From: JAADDV01 sp964582875
Lineage (GTDB): Bacteria > Aquificota > Aquificia > Aquificales > Hydrogenothermaceae
Direction of reading: 5' to 3'
DNA: 20,147 nt
NCBI GenBank assembly: GCA_964582875.1
Contig: CAZOTZ010000028.1
Span: 1 to 20,147, forward strand
Numbering within the stretch: position 1 is the stretch's first letter; each line of letters opens with the position of its first letter. Made by a program: the position numbers and the translations under genes. Positions 7,747-15,745 of this stretch are shown here, one piece after another. Below the pieces are notes generated by a model, which worked only from the letters and a program-made list of their open reading frames with translations, had not been told where the DNA came from and made no database searches.

Positions 7747-8342
7747 TTGTCGTTCGCCTCTTCCTTCTTCTTTTAGTGGTGGTCTTTTCCTCTTCCTGTA
7801 TAACAGCTATGGAGTGGTCTACAGACGATGAAAACGACCTTGAGTATAAACCTCCAAAAAAAGTTGCCGTTTTTAAGAAAGATAATAAAAGCGGTAGAAA
7901 GGGCTATCAAAAGAAGGAAGTAGAAGATGATGAAGATATACCTGACATATATGAAGTGGTAGCCTCAACAGATGATTTTAATGAAGTTGATATTCTCCTT
8001 CGCTCGGAGCTTGAAGAGGCGAACTTTAAAATTGTTAAAGTGTCCCATGTAACAAAAGGTATGAAGGAACAGGGAAGAAAAGATTTCTGGGAAGATATGA
8101 ATATATACCTTGTATGTAAGCTTTCAGACGGTTATTTCATATTAAAAAGAAATCCCCACCTTGTAGGATTTTGTCCATATAGGATTTACACTTACAGGGA
8201 TAAAGAAGGTCAAATAGTGGTAGGCTTTGTAAAACCTTCTTTAGCTATCAGCTACATGGGAGTAGTTGATATCAAAGCTATTAATCTTTTGAAGAAACAT
8301 GATTTACAGCTGAAAAAGATTTTAGATGATTTAAGTAAATAA
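7737..8342 (+). CDS. DUF302-like lipoprotein
   Basis: A 201-residue protein with a hydrophobic N-terminus and a lipobox-like FSSSC, so Cys21 may be lipidated. An acidic/basic low-complexity linker covers about residues 27-70. The C-terminal 130 residues resemble DUF302, with the pattern ANFKIVKVSHVTKGM, YLVCKLSDGYFIL, LVGFCPYRIYTYRD and GFVKPS. DUF302 proteins are frequent companions of sulfur-oxidation genes, but their function is not established. ATG at 7737 follows GGAGGT with only two bases between; a TTG at 7743 has roomier spacing and is a possible alternative start. The 10-base overlap with soxB places it firmly in the sox operon. It is expected to face the periplasm. Confidence 0.75.
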   Translation: MFLIVVRLFLLLLVVVFSSSCITAMEWSTDDENDLEYKPPKKVAVFKKDNKSGRKGYQKKEVEDDEDIPDIYEVVASTDDFNEVDILLRSELEEANFKIVKVSHVTKGMKEQGRKDFWEDMNIYLVCKLSDGYFILKRNPHLVGFCPYRIYTYRDKEGQIVVGFVKPSLAISYMGVVDIKAINLLKKHDLQLKKILDDLSK

Positions 8343-8359
8343 AGCCGGAGGGTAGCAAA

Positions 8360-9521
8360 ATGAAGAAATTAAAAGTTGCTATTGCTGGGCTTTCAGCAGC
8401 GGCATTACTTACAGGATTCCAAAACGAGGCTAAAGCTGGACCAAAGTTTTACTTTGGTAAAGGGAAAGACCTTGAAGTTTTCTTAATGGGACAGATATGG
8501 ATGCCTATTGGAACAAACATTGATATTCCTGGTGTTACAGGGATTAAAGAAACAAAAGCAGACCTTTACATCAGAAGAGGAAGATTTGGGTTTAAAGGGC
8601 ATTTGATGAAAAACCTCGCTTTTAAAATCTGGTTTGCCCATGATAACCTTGGAAAGGACGATGTTAACCCTGTTGATATAGCAAGGGGAGCTGTAAAAAC
8701 AAAAGGATTAACTTACTCAAAGCTTGAAGTTTGGGACGCTTTCTTCACGTGGTCTTATAACAAGACATGGGCGAATATATCCTTTGGTTATTTCAGACCA
8801 CAGATAGGAAAAGAAAGTATAACATCTGGTTTTAATGTTCTCTCTTACGAAAAAGGACTTCCAAACTTCTACGTTAGAAGACACATAATAGGTAAACCTG
8901 ACAAAGGTAAAAATGAAGCTTATGGAAGGGCTTCAGGAAACGGAAGGATATTCCTTATAAACTGGGGCGGGCTGTATAAAGCAAGTGGATGGAGCTTAAA
9001 CTGGAACTTTGGTATTGGGGATAACCAGAATTACACAACAAAAAATGACTGGTCTCCTTTATGGTCAGCAAGGGTTGCTTTATCTATTGGAGACCCTGAA
9101 ATGAAAAAGTACAAAATGGGATATAAACAGACNNNNNNNNNNNNNNNNNNNNNNNNNNNNNNNNNNNNNNNNNNNNNNNNNNNNNNNNNNNNNNNNNNNN
9201 NNNNNNNNNNNNNNNNNNNNNNNNNNNNNNNNTTACACTGATAAAGTATGGATTGTAAAAGCTGGATATCTTTACAAACTTCCAAATGGACAGTTTATAC
9301 AGCCTACAGTTTCTTACTCAGTTTTTGACCCTGACAGTAATGGAAACTCCATATATGGAAAGAAAAAGAACACATGGTGGGATGTTGGTATTAACTGGTA
9401 TATAAAGAAACAAAGGGCAAAACTTATACTCCATTACTCATCAGGAAAGGTTGAAAATTACTCAGGAAGTAAAGATGCAAAGGCTTCTTATGTAGGTCTT
9501 GGCTTCCAGTTCAAAATTTAA
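8360..9521 (+). CDS. Outer-membrane porin (phosphate-selective porin O/P-like), broken by assembly gap
   Basis: The N-terminal part (8360-9132) has a signal peptide ending NEAKA, then alternating hydrophobic/aromatic strands (VFLMGQIWMPIG, IRRGRFGFKGHL, FKIWFAHDN, ISFGYFRPQIG) typical of an O/P-type beta-barrel porin. After 100 unknown bases a different reading frame continues as barrel strands (VWIVKAGYLYKLPNG, TWWDVGINWYIKKQRAK) and ends YVGLGFQFKI with TAA at 9519-9521. This is one gene. The apparent stop at 9241 and the frame change are caused by the arbitrary gap length. It follows the DUF302 lipoprotein by 17 bases behind GGAGGG, so it belongs to the operon and may admit sulfur compounds or other anions. 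Substrate preference cannot be judged. Confidence 0.82.
9133..9232. other. Assembly gap (100 N)
   Basis: Exactly 100 consecutive Ns, the conventional placeholder for a scaffold gap of unknown size. The flanking porin halves are out of frame with each other by one base across it, which shows that the true length is not 100. Confidence 0.97.
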
Positions 9522-9525
9522 AAGG

Positions 9526-9550
9526 AAGGGGGCTCAAAAGAGCCTCCCTT
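9526..9550 (+). terminator. Hairpin after porin gene (weak or attenuating terminator)
   Basis: AAGGG-GGCTC, loop AAAA, GAGCC-(T)-CCCTT: a ten-pair stem with a single bulged T at 9545, beginning five bases after the porin stop. No T-run follows (next bases ATACATG), so it may act as an mRNA stabilising or attenuating hairpin, with partial read-through into the following DUF302-like gene. Confidence 0.5.
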
Positions 9551-9603
9551 ATACATGAATGGGGCATCACAAAACAAAATATAACCTGAATTGGAGGATT
9601 ACA

Positions 9604-10095
9604 ATGTTTAGAGTTATCTACAGTTTAATGGTTGCAATTTTAATAGTATTTGGAAGCTTTGCACAGGAAAAACATTCATCTGGAAATGGACTTGTGATTT
9701 ATAAAGTTGAGATGGATGCAGATGAAGCAATCCAGCTCTTAAAGGCAAACCTTGAAGCACAACAGATTTTAATAATAAACGTTACAAATCCTGCTGCTCC
9801 CCTATCTAATAACTCAAAAATATTCAAAGATTTTGATAAGCTTCACGTTGATTTTATCCAGAATTTCCTTGTTACAAGCATGACTACACTTTATAAGCTT
9901 TTTACAACTGACCCTAACACAATGGTTTTATCTCCATGGGTTATTTCTGTTTACCAGTATGAAGATGATGATTACACTTATATTGTGAGAACAAAATCTC
10001 ACATCCTTTTAGAAGGAAATAAAAATCCTGAAGTTATAAAGGCTGTTAAAGAACTTGAAAATAGAATAGACCAGGCTATAAAAGATATGATTTAA
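9604..10095 (+). CDS. Secreted DUF302-like protein
   Basis: A 163-residue protein with a signal peptide (SLMVAILIVFGSFAQ, cleavage near residue 21). The remainder has the alpha/beta layout of DUF302: VIYKVEMDADEAIQLLKANLEAQ, a middle helix, MVLSPWVISVYQYEDDDYTYIVR, then a C-terminal helix KAVKELENRIDQAIKDM. The start at 9604 is chosen because GGAGG (9593-9597) lies six bases before this ATG; extending in frame to 9559 would add 15 residues ahead of the signal peptide. It is the second such protein in the operon (compare 7737) and lacks the lipobox and linker of the first. Similarity between the two is in pattern rather than close identity. Its role is unknown, with probable periplasmic location. 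Confidence 0.65.
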   Translation: MFRVIYSLMVAILIVFGSFAQEKHSSGNGLVIYKVEMDADEAIQLLKANLEAQQILIINVTNPAAPLSNNSKIFKDFDKLHVDFIQNFLVTSMTTLYKLFTTDPNTMVLSPWVISVYQYEDDDYTYIVRTKSHILLEGNKNPEVIKAVKELENRIDQAIKDMI

Positions 10096-10130
10096 GGGAG
10101 AGGGGAATTCTGCCCCTCATTCCTCTTTTT
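10095..10130 (+). terminator. Rho-independent terminator ending the sox block
   Basis: GAGGGG (10100-10105), loop AATTCTG, CCCCTC (10113-10118). The stem extends by AGGGA/TTCCT across a bulged A (10119) to about 11 pairs, followed by CTTTTT. It starts at the stop codon of the DUF302-like gene. Its right arm overlaps the stop codon of the convergent minus-strand gene at 10117. Confidence 0.8.
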
Positions 10131-10461
10131 GGTACTCAAAAATAACTTCAACAATAAGCATTATTATTGATATTATGTTTGCAACAGCAGCTCCAATTGC
10201 AAGACCAATAGCAAGGGGGACATGAACTCCAGAAAAGTAAAGCCCTGCTGCTGGTATAAGGTGAAGGTCTGCAACAAGAGCAGTAGCAAGAAGTTCAGCT
10301 GAAAGGATTTTCTTAGCTCCAAACTTTAAAACTGTAGCGAGTAGATTAACTCCTACAGCAATAACAAGCTGGTAAGGGTCATGACTGAATATAAATCCAA
10401 CATTACTGGTTAAAGCGAGAAATATAAAAAAGTCAGACCAAACCTTTCCCCAGTTAATCAT
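10117..10461 (-). CDS. Small four-helix membrane protein coupled to K+ channel gene
   Basis: A 114-residue protein with about four hydrophobic helices (about residues 9-25, 30-46, 53-80 and 82-108) and the motif SAELLATALVADLHLIPAAG in the middle. From memory it resembles a small family (DUF6394) found beside channel genes in Campylobacterota; I could not verify this. Its ATG overlaps the TGA of the preceding K+-channel/RCK gene (ATGA), which strongly suggests translational coupling and a shared complex or function. A regulatory or assembly subunit for the channel is the natural guess, but nothing in the sequence proves it. It is inner-membrane by prediction. Confidence 0.7.
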   Translation of the reverse strand: MINWGKVWSDFFIFLALTSNVGFIFSHDPYQLVIAVGVNLLATVLKFGAKKILSAELLATALVADLHLIPAAGLYFSGVHVPLAIGLAIGAAVANIISIIMLIVEVIFEYQKEE

Positions 10462-11618
10462 GATACTTTTTCTCCTTCTTTTTCTTCTATATGGTGTTTT
10501 TCAAAGAACACTTCAGCTCTTTTTAAGGCTTTAGGATGACCAAGAATTATTAAAGAGTCTCCTTCTTTTATCTCTGTTTCCCCTGAAGGAGCTATTTTCA
10601 TTTTTCCGTCTGCTCTTACTATCGCTACTATTGTAGCTCCAGTTTCCTGCCTCATCTTTATATCTTTTAATTTCTTACCTACAAGGTCAGAGTGTTCATC
10701 AACTTTTATCTCTATGATATCTATATCTGTTCTTTCACCGTAAGCTATTTTTTCTAAAAATCCAGATAAAACAGGGGAAGGTGGATGTAAAATGAAAGAG
10801 GTCATTCTTCTACCTATTGCAACATCTGGGACTATAACTTCATTAGCCCCAAGTAGCTTCATTTTTTCAGCTGCCCCTTCTGTGGTAGCTGTAGCAAAAA
10901 CATAAAAGGAGTTTTTGTCAGGCATTATCAGTCTTGCAGTAACAATAACAGATATATCCTGGGTATTATCCTCAAAAGCTGAAATAAGACCTTTTGCTTT
11001 TTCTATCCCAACTCCAAGTAAAACACTTCTTTTGTAAGGCTCATCTATCACGTAAAACTCAACACCAAAATCTCTTATTTCCTGTTCTAAACCTGGGTCA
11101 GGTTCAATAAGGATAAACTTTATATTTCTTTTTTTAAGGTTTTTCATAAGCTCTTTAGTTATACCGTTAAAACGGCATATTATATAGTGTCCTGTTAACT
11201 GTTCCATGGCTTTATACATCCTCCAGTAGTTGTAAATTTCCCCTATGTTTGAGTTAAGAAAAACATCAACTGTTTTTACAAGTCCATACATATAAACAAG
11301 GGGAATTGTTATGATTATAAAAATTGATGTAAAAAGTCTGTTTATATCTATATGTTCCGGGTCAACATCATAACCTTCTGTATAACCAACAGTTGAGAAG
11401 GTTATTATTGTGTGGAAAAAGTAGTTAAGAACACTTCTCCCATCACTTTTGTTGTTTAAAATCATAAGCATAAGGACGCCGAGGGTTGTAAAGAAAATAA
11501 CTGTCATTAAAGGATATCTAAGCTGAAGAAGAATATCGTAGAACTTTTCTTCGTATATTGCCCGGTAGTTTTTGGGTTTTACATTACCGTATGGCTTCTG
11601 TTTTTTACTTTTTCCCAA
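10458..11618 (-). CDS. Two-TM K+-channel-like protein with RCK (TrkA) domains
   Basis: A 386-residue protein with a basic N-terminal tail, TM1 (about 35-54), a pore helix and filter (63-82), TM2 (about 93-116), an RCK/TrkA-N domain (about 142-275) and a TrkA-C domain (about 300-375). The architecture is that of MthK-type ligand-gated K+ channels. Two key motifs differ. The filter is TVGYTE (76-81) instead of TVGYGD. The Rossmann glycine motif expected after HYIIC reads RFNGIT (149-154), so the GxGxxG glycines are replaced; Glu172 at the end of the second strand is kept. The start is TTG at 11616-11618 with a poor ribosome site; no closer start keeps the whole protein. It lies 44 bases after ribE. 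Confidence 0.85.
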   Translation of the reverse strand: MGKSKKQKPYGNVKPKNYRAIYEEKFYDILLQLRYPLMTVIFFTTLGVLMLMILNNKSDGRSVLNYFFHTIITFSTVGYTEGYDVDPEHIDINRLFTSIFIIITIPLVYMYGLVKTVDVFLNSNIGEIYNYWRMYKAMEQLTGHYIICRFNGITKELMKNLKKRNIKFILIEPDPGLEQEIRDFGVEFYVIDEPYKRSVLLGVGIEKAKGLISAFEDNTQDISVIVTARLIMPDKNSFYVFATATTEGAAEKMKLLGANEVIVPDVAIGRRMTSFILHPPSPVLSGFLEKIAYGERTDIDIIEIKVDEHSDLVGKKLKDIKMRQETGATIVAIVRADGKMKIAPSGETEIKEGDSLIILGHPKALKRAEVFFEKHHIEEKEGEKVS

Positions 11619-11662
11619 TTTAAAACCAGTTTTTGCAAGTATCTACAAACATCAAAGAAATC

Positions 11663-12298
11663 TTAAAAGTTTTCAAGGAGTTTTTCAAGGGATTTTTCCC
11701 TGTTTATGCCTGTTTTTTCTAACATATTCAGAACGTATTTACCTATGATATCAAACTCTACGTTTACATAATCCCCAGCTTTTCTGTTTTTTAGGTTTGT
11801 GTTTTCTAATGTATGGGGAATGATATTTATAGATATCTGGTTTTTGTCTATCTGATTTACTGTGAGGCTTATACCATCTATAGCTATAGAACCTTTTTCA
11901 ACAACTAATTTTTCATATTTATCAGGTATCTCTATCAAAAATACTGTATGCTCTCCAAAGGGAATAGTTTTCACTATTTTGCCTACTGTATCAACGTGTC
12001 CCTGAACTATATGTCCACCAAATCTATCAGATGCTTTCATAGCCCTTTCAAGATTTACTACATCTCCTACCTTTGAGTATTTTATATTTGACCTGTTTAC
12101 TGTTTCCTGTGAAACGTCAAAAAACATACTTCTGTCTGTTTTTTTTACCACAGTCAGGCATATACCGTTAACTGAGATACTGTCCCCTATTTTTGTATCT
12201 TCAAGGGTTTTTCTTGCTTCTATTTCAACAGAAAGTCCATCTCCTTTTCTTACAATCTGTTTTATCTTTCCTGTTTCTTCAATAAGACCTGTAAACAT
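11663..12298 (-). CDS. ribE: Riboflavin synthase, alpha subunit
   Basis: A 211-residue protein with the classic N-terminus MFTGLIEE and two tandem lumazine-binding barrels. The first has SVNGICLTV, FDVSQETVNRSN and FGGHIVQGHVD; the second has IDGISLTVN, IPHTLENTNL and GDYVNVEFDIIGKYV. It catalyses dismutation of two 6,7-dimethyl-8-ribityllumazines to riboflavin in the cytoplasm. The length is normal. Its start overlaps the end of the lytic transglycosylase gene by 20 bases. There is no other rib gene nearby and no FMN riboswitch upstream, so it appears to be carried as a passenger in a mixed operon. Confidence 0.96.
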   Translation of the reverse strand: MFTGLIEETGKIKQIVRKGDGLSVEIEARKTLEDTKIGDSISVNGICLTVVKKTDRSMFFDVSQETVNRSNIKYSKVGDVVNLERAMKASDRFGGHIVQGHVDTVGKIVKTIPFGEHTVFLIEIPDKYEKLVVEKGSIAIDGISLTVNQIDKNQISINIIPHTLENTNLKNRKAGDYVNVEFDIIGKYVLNMLEKTGINREKSLEKLLENF

Positions 12299-14117
12299 AC
12301 CTTAACCTCTTTGAAAGCTGGTTATATATAACGTAGTTTTCATAAACCTTTTTTACATAGTGTCTTGTCTGGGAATAAGGGTAAAGTTCAACAAACTCAG
12401 CAATATCTTTTATTTTATGTCTTTTTAAAAATCTTTTTACTCTTCCTCCTCCACTGTTGTAGCCTGCTGCTGCAAAAAATATATTTCCGTTGAACTTTTT
12501 TAATAAATACTCAATGTACCATTTCCCATATCTTATGTTTGTTTCTGGTTCAAAAAGTCTGTATATAGAAAAATTCTCTTCTCCTAACTTTTTTGCAATC
12601 CATCTCCCTGTGTAGGGCATAATTTGCATAAGTCCAATGGCGTTTGAGTAGGAGAGTGCATATGTGTCAAAGAAGCTTTCCTGTCTCATAATTGCATAAA
12701 CGATATTGTCTTTTTCTAAACTGGAAAATGGTTTAGGGAATGCTTTATCCACTGATTTTAATTTATAAGAAAAATAACGGGCTGTTTTTTCAGGAAACAC
12801 AACTGACAGTTTTAGAAAATCTTCAGGACTTTTTGCTTTTTTCTTCAGGTACTCAGCTTCTATATAAGCAAACCTGTAAAAACCGTCTGATTTTAATGAA
12901 TATACAAGCTGGTAGTTTTTTTCAAGGTTAACTGGCTCTTCTCTAAAAGAAAAGTTTCTAAATGAAACCTTTTTTACTTTTAGTTTCCTTTGTGCTAAAA
13001 AAGAGTAAAAGTCTGTATAATCTGAAAATGCTGCTTTTTTTAAGTAGTATTTTGCTAAATATCTATCAAAGTGTTTGAAGGACAGGAACAGCCAGTAGTA
13101 AATCCTGTTTTTTTCTTTACCGGTAAAGATGTCTAAATGCTCTTCAAGATAAGTAGCTGCATCAAAAAAATCTTTTTCTCTGTATTTTTGTAAAAATGTG
13201 AACCATACTTTACCTTTATAGGCAGAGGAATTTTTATCTATTAAAGAGCCGTAGAACTTTAATTTTTTCGGTTTGTTAGTATAAAACGCAAGCCTCATGT
13301 ATCCAAGAGCTATTTTATTTGCTTTTTCTTTTAAACCTAAATCCTTTAGCTCCTGTATGTACTTTGCTTTTTTTTCTTTTTTGTAAGCATAAGCTATTTT
13401 ATAAGGAAGGATTTTTTCGTAAAAAGGAGAATTTTTGTCTGCTTTTTTTAGAAGTTTTCTAACTAACTTCCTTTTTCCAAGTCTTGAGTAAACTTTTATC
13501 TGGTAGTAAAGTTTTTTCTGTGAGTTGTCTAAGTATCTGAGAAAGTAAGAAGCTCTAACAGGCATTCTATGTTTAAAAAGGTTATCTATGATACTGTATA
13601 TCTCTTCATCTACAAGGACAGGGAGTAATTTTACAGCTGTTTTGTATCCGTAAAAACGGTCGTAAGGGTATTTTAAGGCTAATCTTTTCTGAATTTTAAA
13701 AGCTTCGTCAAATCTGCCGGTTTTTTCTAATATCTTTCCTTTCAGGTATAGAAAGAACGGAACATCTTCTTTTAAGAGGGCTTTTTCATCAACTTTCTGT
13801 ATGTAAAAAAGGGCTTTTTCTATGTTATCTGTGAGGTATTTTTTTGCTAAAAAAAGATAGGTGTAATGGGAAACTGCGTAATTCCCTTGATTTTGAATTT
13901 CTTTTTCTAACAGGTATGTATTTTCATCTAATATTTTTTCTGTTTTTATAAGAAAAGATAGGGAGTAAGGGTAGTAGATATCATCTTTGTTTATCTGGTA
14001 AAAACATTTTTCAGCTTTAAAAAACTGTTCTTTCTCAAAAAAGTTATAACAATCTTTAAAAGATTGTGCATTGGAAACAGTTACAAATGAAACTAAACTT
14101 AAAACTATTTTTTTCAT
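12279..14117 (-). CDS. Soluble lytic murein transglycosylase (Slt-type)
   Basis: A 612-residue periplasmic enzyme with a signal peptide (about residues 1-17, SFVTVSNAQ). A long Lys/Tyr-rich alpha-helical superhelix with TPR-like repeats spans about 20-440. The C-terminal SLT domain contains MRQES, with catalytic-type Glu480, then SNAIGLMQIMPYTG and AAAGYNSGGGRVKRF. The length agrees with Slt70-like proteins (about 620-645). It cleaves peptidoglycan glycan strands to 1,6-anhydro ends. It follows the histidine kinase gene by 41 bases and precedes ribE with a 20-base overlap. It could serve wall turnover or envelope assembly; nothing ties it specifically to sulfur metabolism. Confidence 0.92.
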   Translation of the reverse strand: MKKIVLSLVSFVTVSNAQSFKDCYNFFEKEQFFKAEKCFYQINKDDIYYPYSLSFLIKTEKILDENTYLLEKEIQNQGNYAVSHYTYLFLAKKYLTDNIEKALFYIQKVDEKALLKEDVPFFLYLKGKILEKTGRFDEAFKIQKRLALKYPYDRFYGYKTAVKLLPVLVDEEIYSIIDNLFKHRMPVRASYFLRYLDNSQKKLYYQIKVYSRLGKRKLVRKLLKKADKNSPFYEKILPYKIAYAYKKEKKAKYIQELKDLGLKEKANKIALGYMRLAFYTNKPKKLKFYGSLIDKNSSAYKGKVWFTFLQKYREKDFFDAATYLEEHLDIFTGKEKNRIYYWLFLSFKHFDRYLAKYYLKKAAFSDYTDFYSFLAQRKLKVKKVSFRNFSFREEPVNLEKNYQLVYSLKSDGFYRFAYIEAEYLKKKAKSPEDFLKLSVVFPEKTARYFSYKLKSVDKAFPKPFSSLEKDNIVYAIMRQESFFDTYALSYSNAIGLMQIMPYTGRWIAKKLGEENFSIYRLFEPETNIRYGKWYIEYLLKKFNGNIFFAAAGYNSGGGRVKRFLKRHKIKDIAEFVELYPYSQTRHYVKKVYENYVIYNQLSKRLRYVYRSY

Positions 14118-14158
14118 TTCTTCTCTACTTTTTTTAACCTTTTCGGTTTTTTGTTTAT

Positions 14159-15745
14159 TTATTTTATTCTAAACTCTATATCAAATCTTGTTCCCTTTCC
14201 GTATTCACTGTGCATATTTATAAAACCGTTATGGCTGTATATTATCTTATAAACCATTGGTAAGCCAAGACCTGTCCCTTTTTGCTTGGTTGTGAAAAAT
14301 GGTTTGAATATTTTTTCTTTGTGTTCTTCTTTTATTCCTATTCCGTTGTCTTCTATTGATAGTATTACATATCTGTTGTTTTTCTTTTCTTCATATCTGG
14401 TGGTTATCTTTATGTACTTTTCTTCTGGGTTCTTTTCCTTTATGGCATCTAAAGAGTTTAAAACAAGGTTAAATATAACCTGTCTCAGTAGATTTTTATC
14501 AAACTCAAATTCTGGTATTTTTTCGTCAAGGCTGTATATTACTTCTATTCCCTCGTCTTCTAAATCGTCTTTTAAAAGCTGTACAGAATGTTTTATCTCT
14601 CTGTTTATGTTTCCTTTTTCAAACTTTGGTTCAATCAGTTTAGAAAAATTAAGAAAAGAAACTGTTAGTTCGTTTAGTCTGTTGACTTCATCTTTTATTA
14701 TTGCAGAGAACTCTTTTACAAGCTCATTATCTATGTTGTGTTTAAGGTAGTTTGCTGCGTTTCCTATTGCGTAAAGGGCATTCTTTACTTCGTGGGCGAT
14801 TTTTGCACTCATTTCCCCCATTGTTGCCATACAGTTAAGGGTTTCCCTTTCTTTGTGGGCTTCTTCAAGTTTATTCAGGTAATCAATAAGAGATGAAACC
14901 ATCATGTAGAAACTCAGGGTTAGCTGTTGTATTTCGTCTCCTGAGTATTTTTTGAAGGTATTACACGTTGAGCATGTATTTAATGCCTGTTCACCTAAAT
15001 TTCTAAGTATGTCTTTTCCATTTTCAGATAATAGCCAGCACTTTTCTGATATACTCTTTTCGCATTTGTCATTGTTTTTTGTTTTTACAGGCTTTATTTC
15101 TATGAGTTCATCCATATTACTTGATGTTAGATGGAGGATTTTTTCTTTTAGAGTTCTTAGAGGAGTTATCATATAACCGCTTATGAAAAATGTTCCAAGA
15201 GCAGAAAATATGATAACAACAGAAGCTATAGCAAGGGTCTGGATAAGAATTTTTAAAAGGTCCTGGTCTATAGCTTTCTTTAAAATGTTAAGGTCATACT
15301 GTACAAACACGTATCCTATATTATCGTCATCTATTTTTACTGGATAGTAAAGGTTTATAAGGTTCCCTTCTTTTTTTACTGAAGGTTTTTTCTTAAACAG
15401 TTTTAGTTTTTCCTTTCTGATTGTACCTAAGTTGTGTAAGTCTTTATCTCCTATTACTCTTCCATCTATATCAAGAACACTTACCTGTGTAACTGATTTT
15501 ATCCTTGATATAGTAGAAACAAGCTCATTTATCTTTTCAAGATTTGATAAAACAAAACTCTCTTTTGAGCTTTCTATAAGACTTTCTATAGTTTTTAAAG
15601 TCCCATTTGTTTTTTCATTCAGTATTTTATTTTCAAAACTAAAAAATGTAAAAAATATTGCTCCAATAAGAACAAGAAGTATATAAACAGATGTAGCAAG
15701 GGCTACTTTCCACTGTATAGATAATTTTTTAAACATCTTTATCAC
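14159..15745 (-). CDS. Membrane sensor histidine kinase with four-cysteine linker
   Basis: A 528-residue kinase with TM1 (about 14-34), a periplasmic sensor of about 125 residues (DIDGRVIGD suggests a PAS/Cache-like fold), TM2 (about 163-188) and a HAMP-like linker. A short segment with Cys228, Cys236-Trp237, Cys258 and Cys261 follows. Next come HisKA with AHEVKN (His318) and the ATPase domain (LNSLDAI, EDNGIGI, KGTGLGLPMV). The H-box lacks the usual proline after Asn (KNALYA). The cysteine set resembles CW/CxxC insertions seen after HAMP domains in sensors of anaerobes, suggesting metal or redox sensing. GTG at 15745 overlaps the TGA of the PhnD-like gene; an ATG at 15736 is an equally possible start. 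The partner is probably the regulator at 17689. Confidence 0.9.
   Translation of the reverse strand: MIKMFKKLSIQWKVALATSVYILLVLIGAIFFTFFSFENKILNEKTNGTLKTIESLIESSKESFVLSNLEKINELVSTISRIKSVTQVSVLDIDGRVIGDKDLHNLGTIRKEKLKLFKKKPSVKKEGNLINLYYPVKIDDDNIGYVFVQYDLNILKKAIDQDLLKILIQTLAIASVVIIFSALGTFFISGYMITPLRTLKEKILHLTSSNMDELIEIKPVKTKNNDKCEKSISEKCWLLSENGKDILRNLGEQALNTCSTCNTFKKYSGDEIQQLTLSFYMMVSSLIDYLNKLEEAHKERETLNCMATMGEMSAKIAHEVKNALYAIGNAANYLKHNIDNELVKEFSAIIKDEVNRLNELTVSFLNFSKLIEPKFEKGNINREIKHSVQLLKDDLEDEGIEVIYSLDEKIPEFEFDKNLLRQVIFNLVLNSLDAIKEKNPEEKYIKITTRYEEKKNNRYVILSIEDNGIGIKEEHKEKIFKPFFTTKQKGTGLGLPMVYKIIYSHNGFINMHSEYGKGTRFDIEFRIK

Noticed and set aside
9133..9232. Frameshift or pseudogene in the porin
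   Set aside because: The frame change coincides exactly with an assembly gap of arbitrary length, so there is no evidence of a broken gene.
9031..9285. Open frames running through the N stretch on either strand
   Set aside because: Artefacts of the 100-N placeholder; the real coding frame is the porin, shifted across the gap.
9559..9603. Longer start of the DUF302-like protein (MGHHKTKYN…)
   Set aside because: No ribosome site ahead of it, and it would bury the signal peptide; GGAGG precedes the ATG at 9604.
12299..12420. FMN riboswitch upstream of ribE
   Set aside because: The upstream bases are the coding end of the lytic transglycosylase, with no recognisable riboswitch folds; the gene lies inside an operon.
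14118..14158. Terminator between kinase and transglycosylase genes
   Set aside because: AACC/GGTT is only a four-pair stem, and the T-run lies on the strand opposite to transcription.
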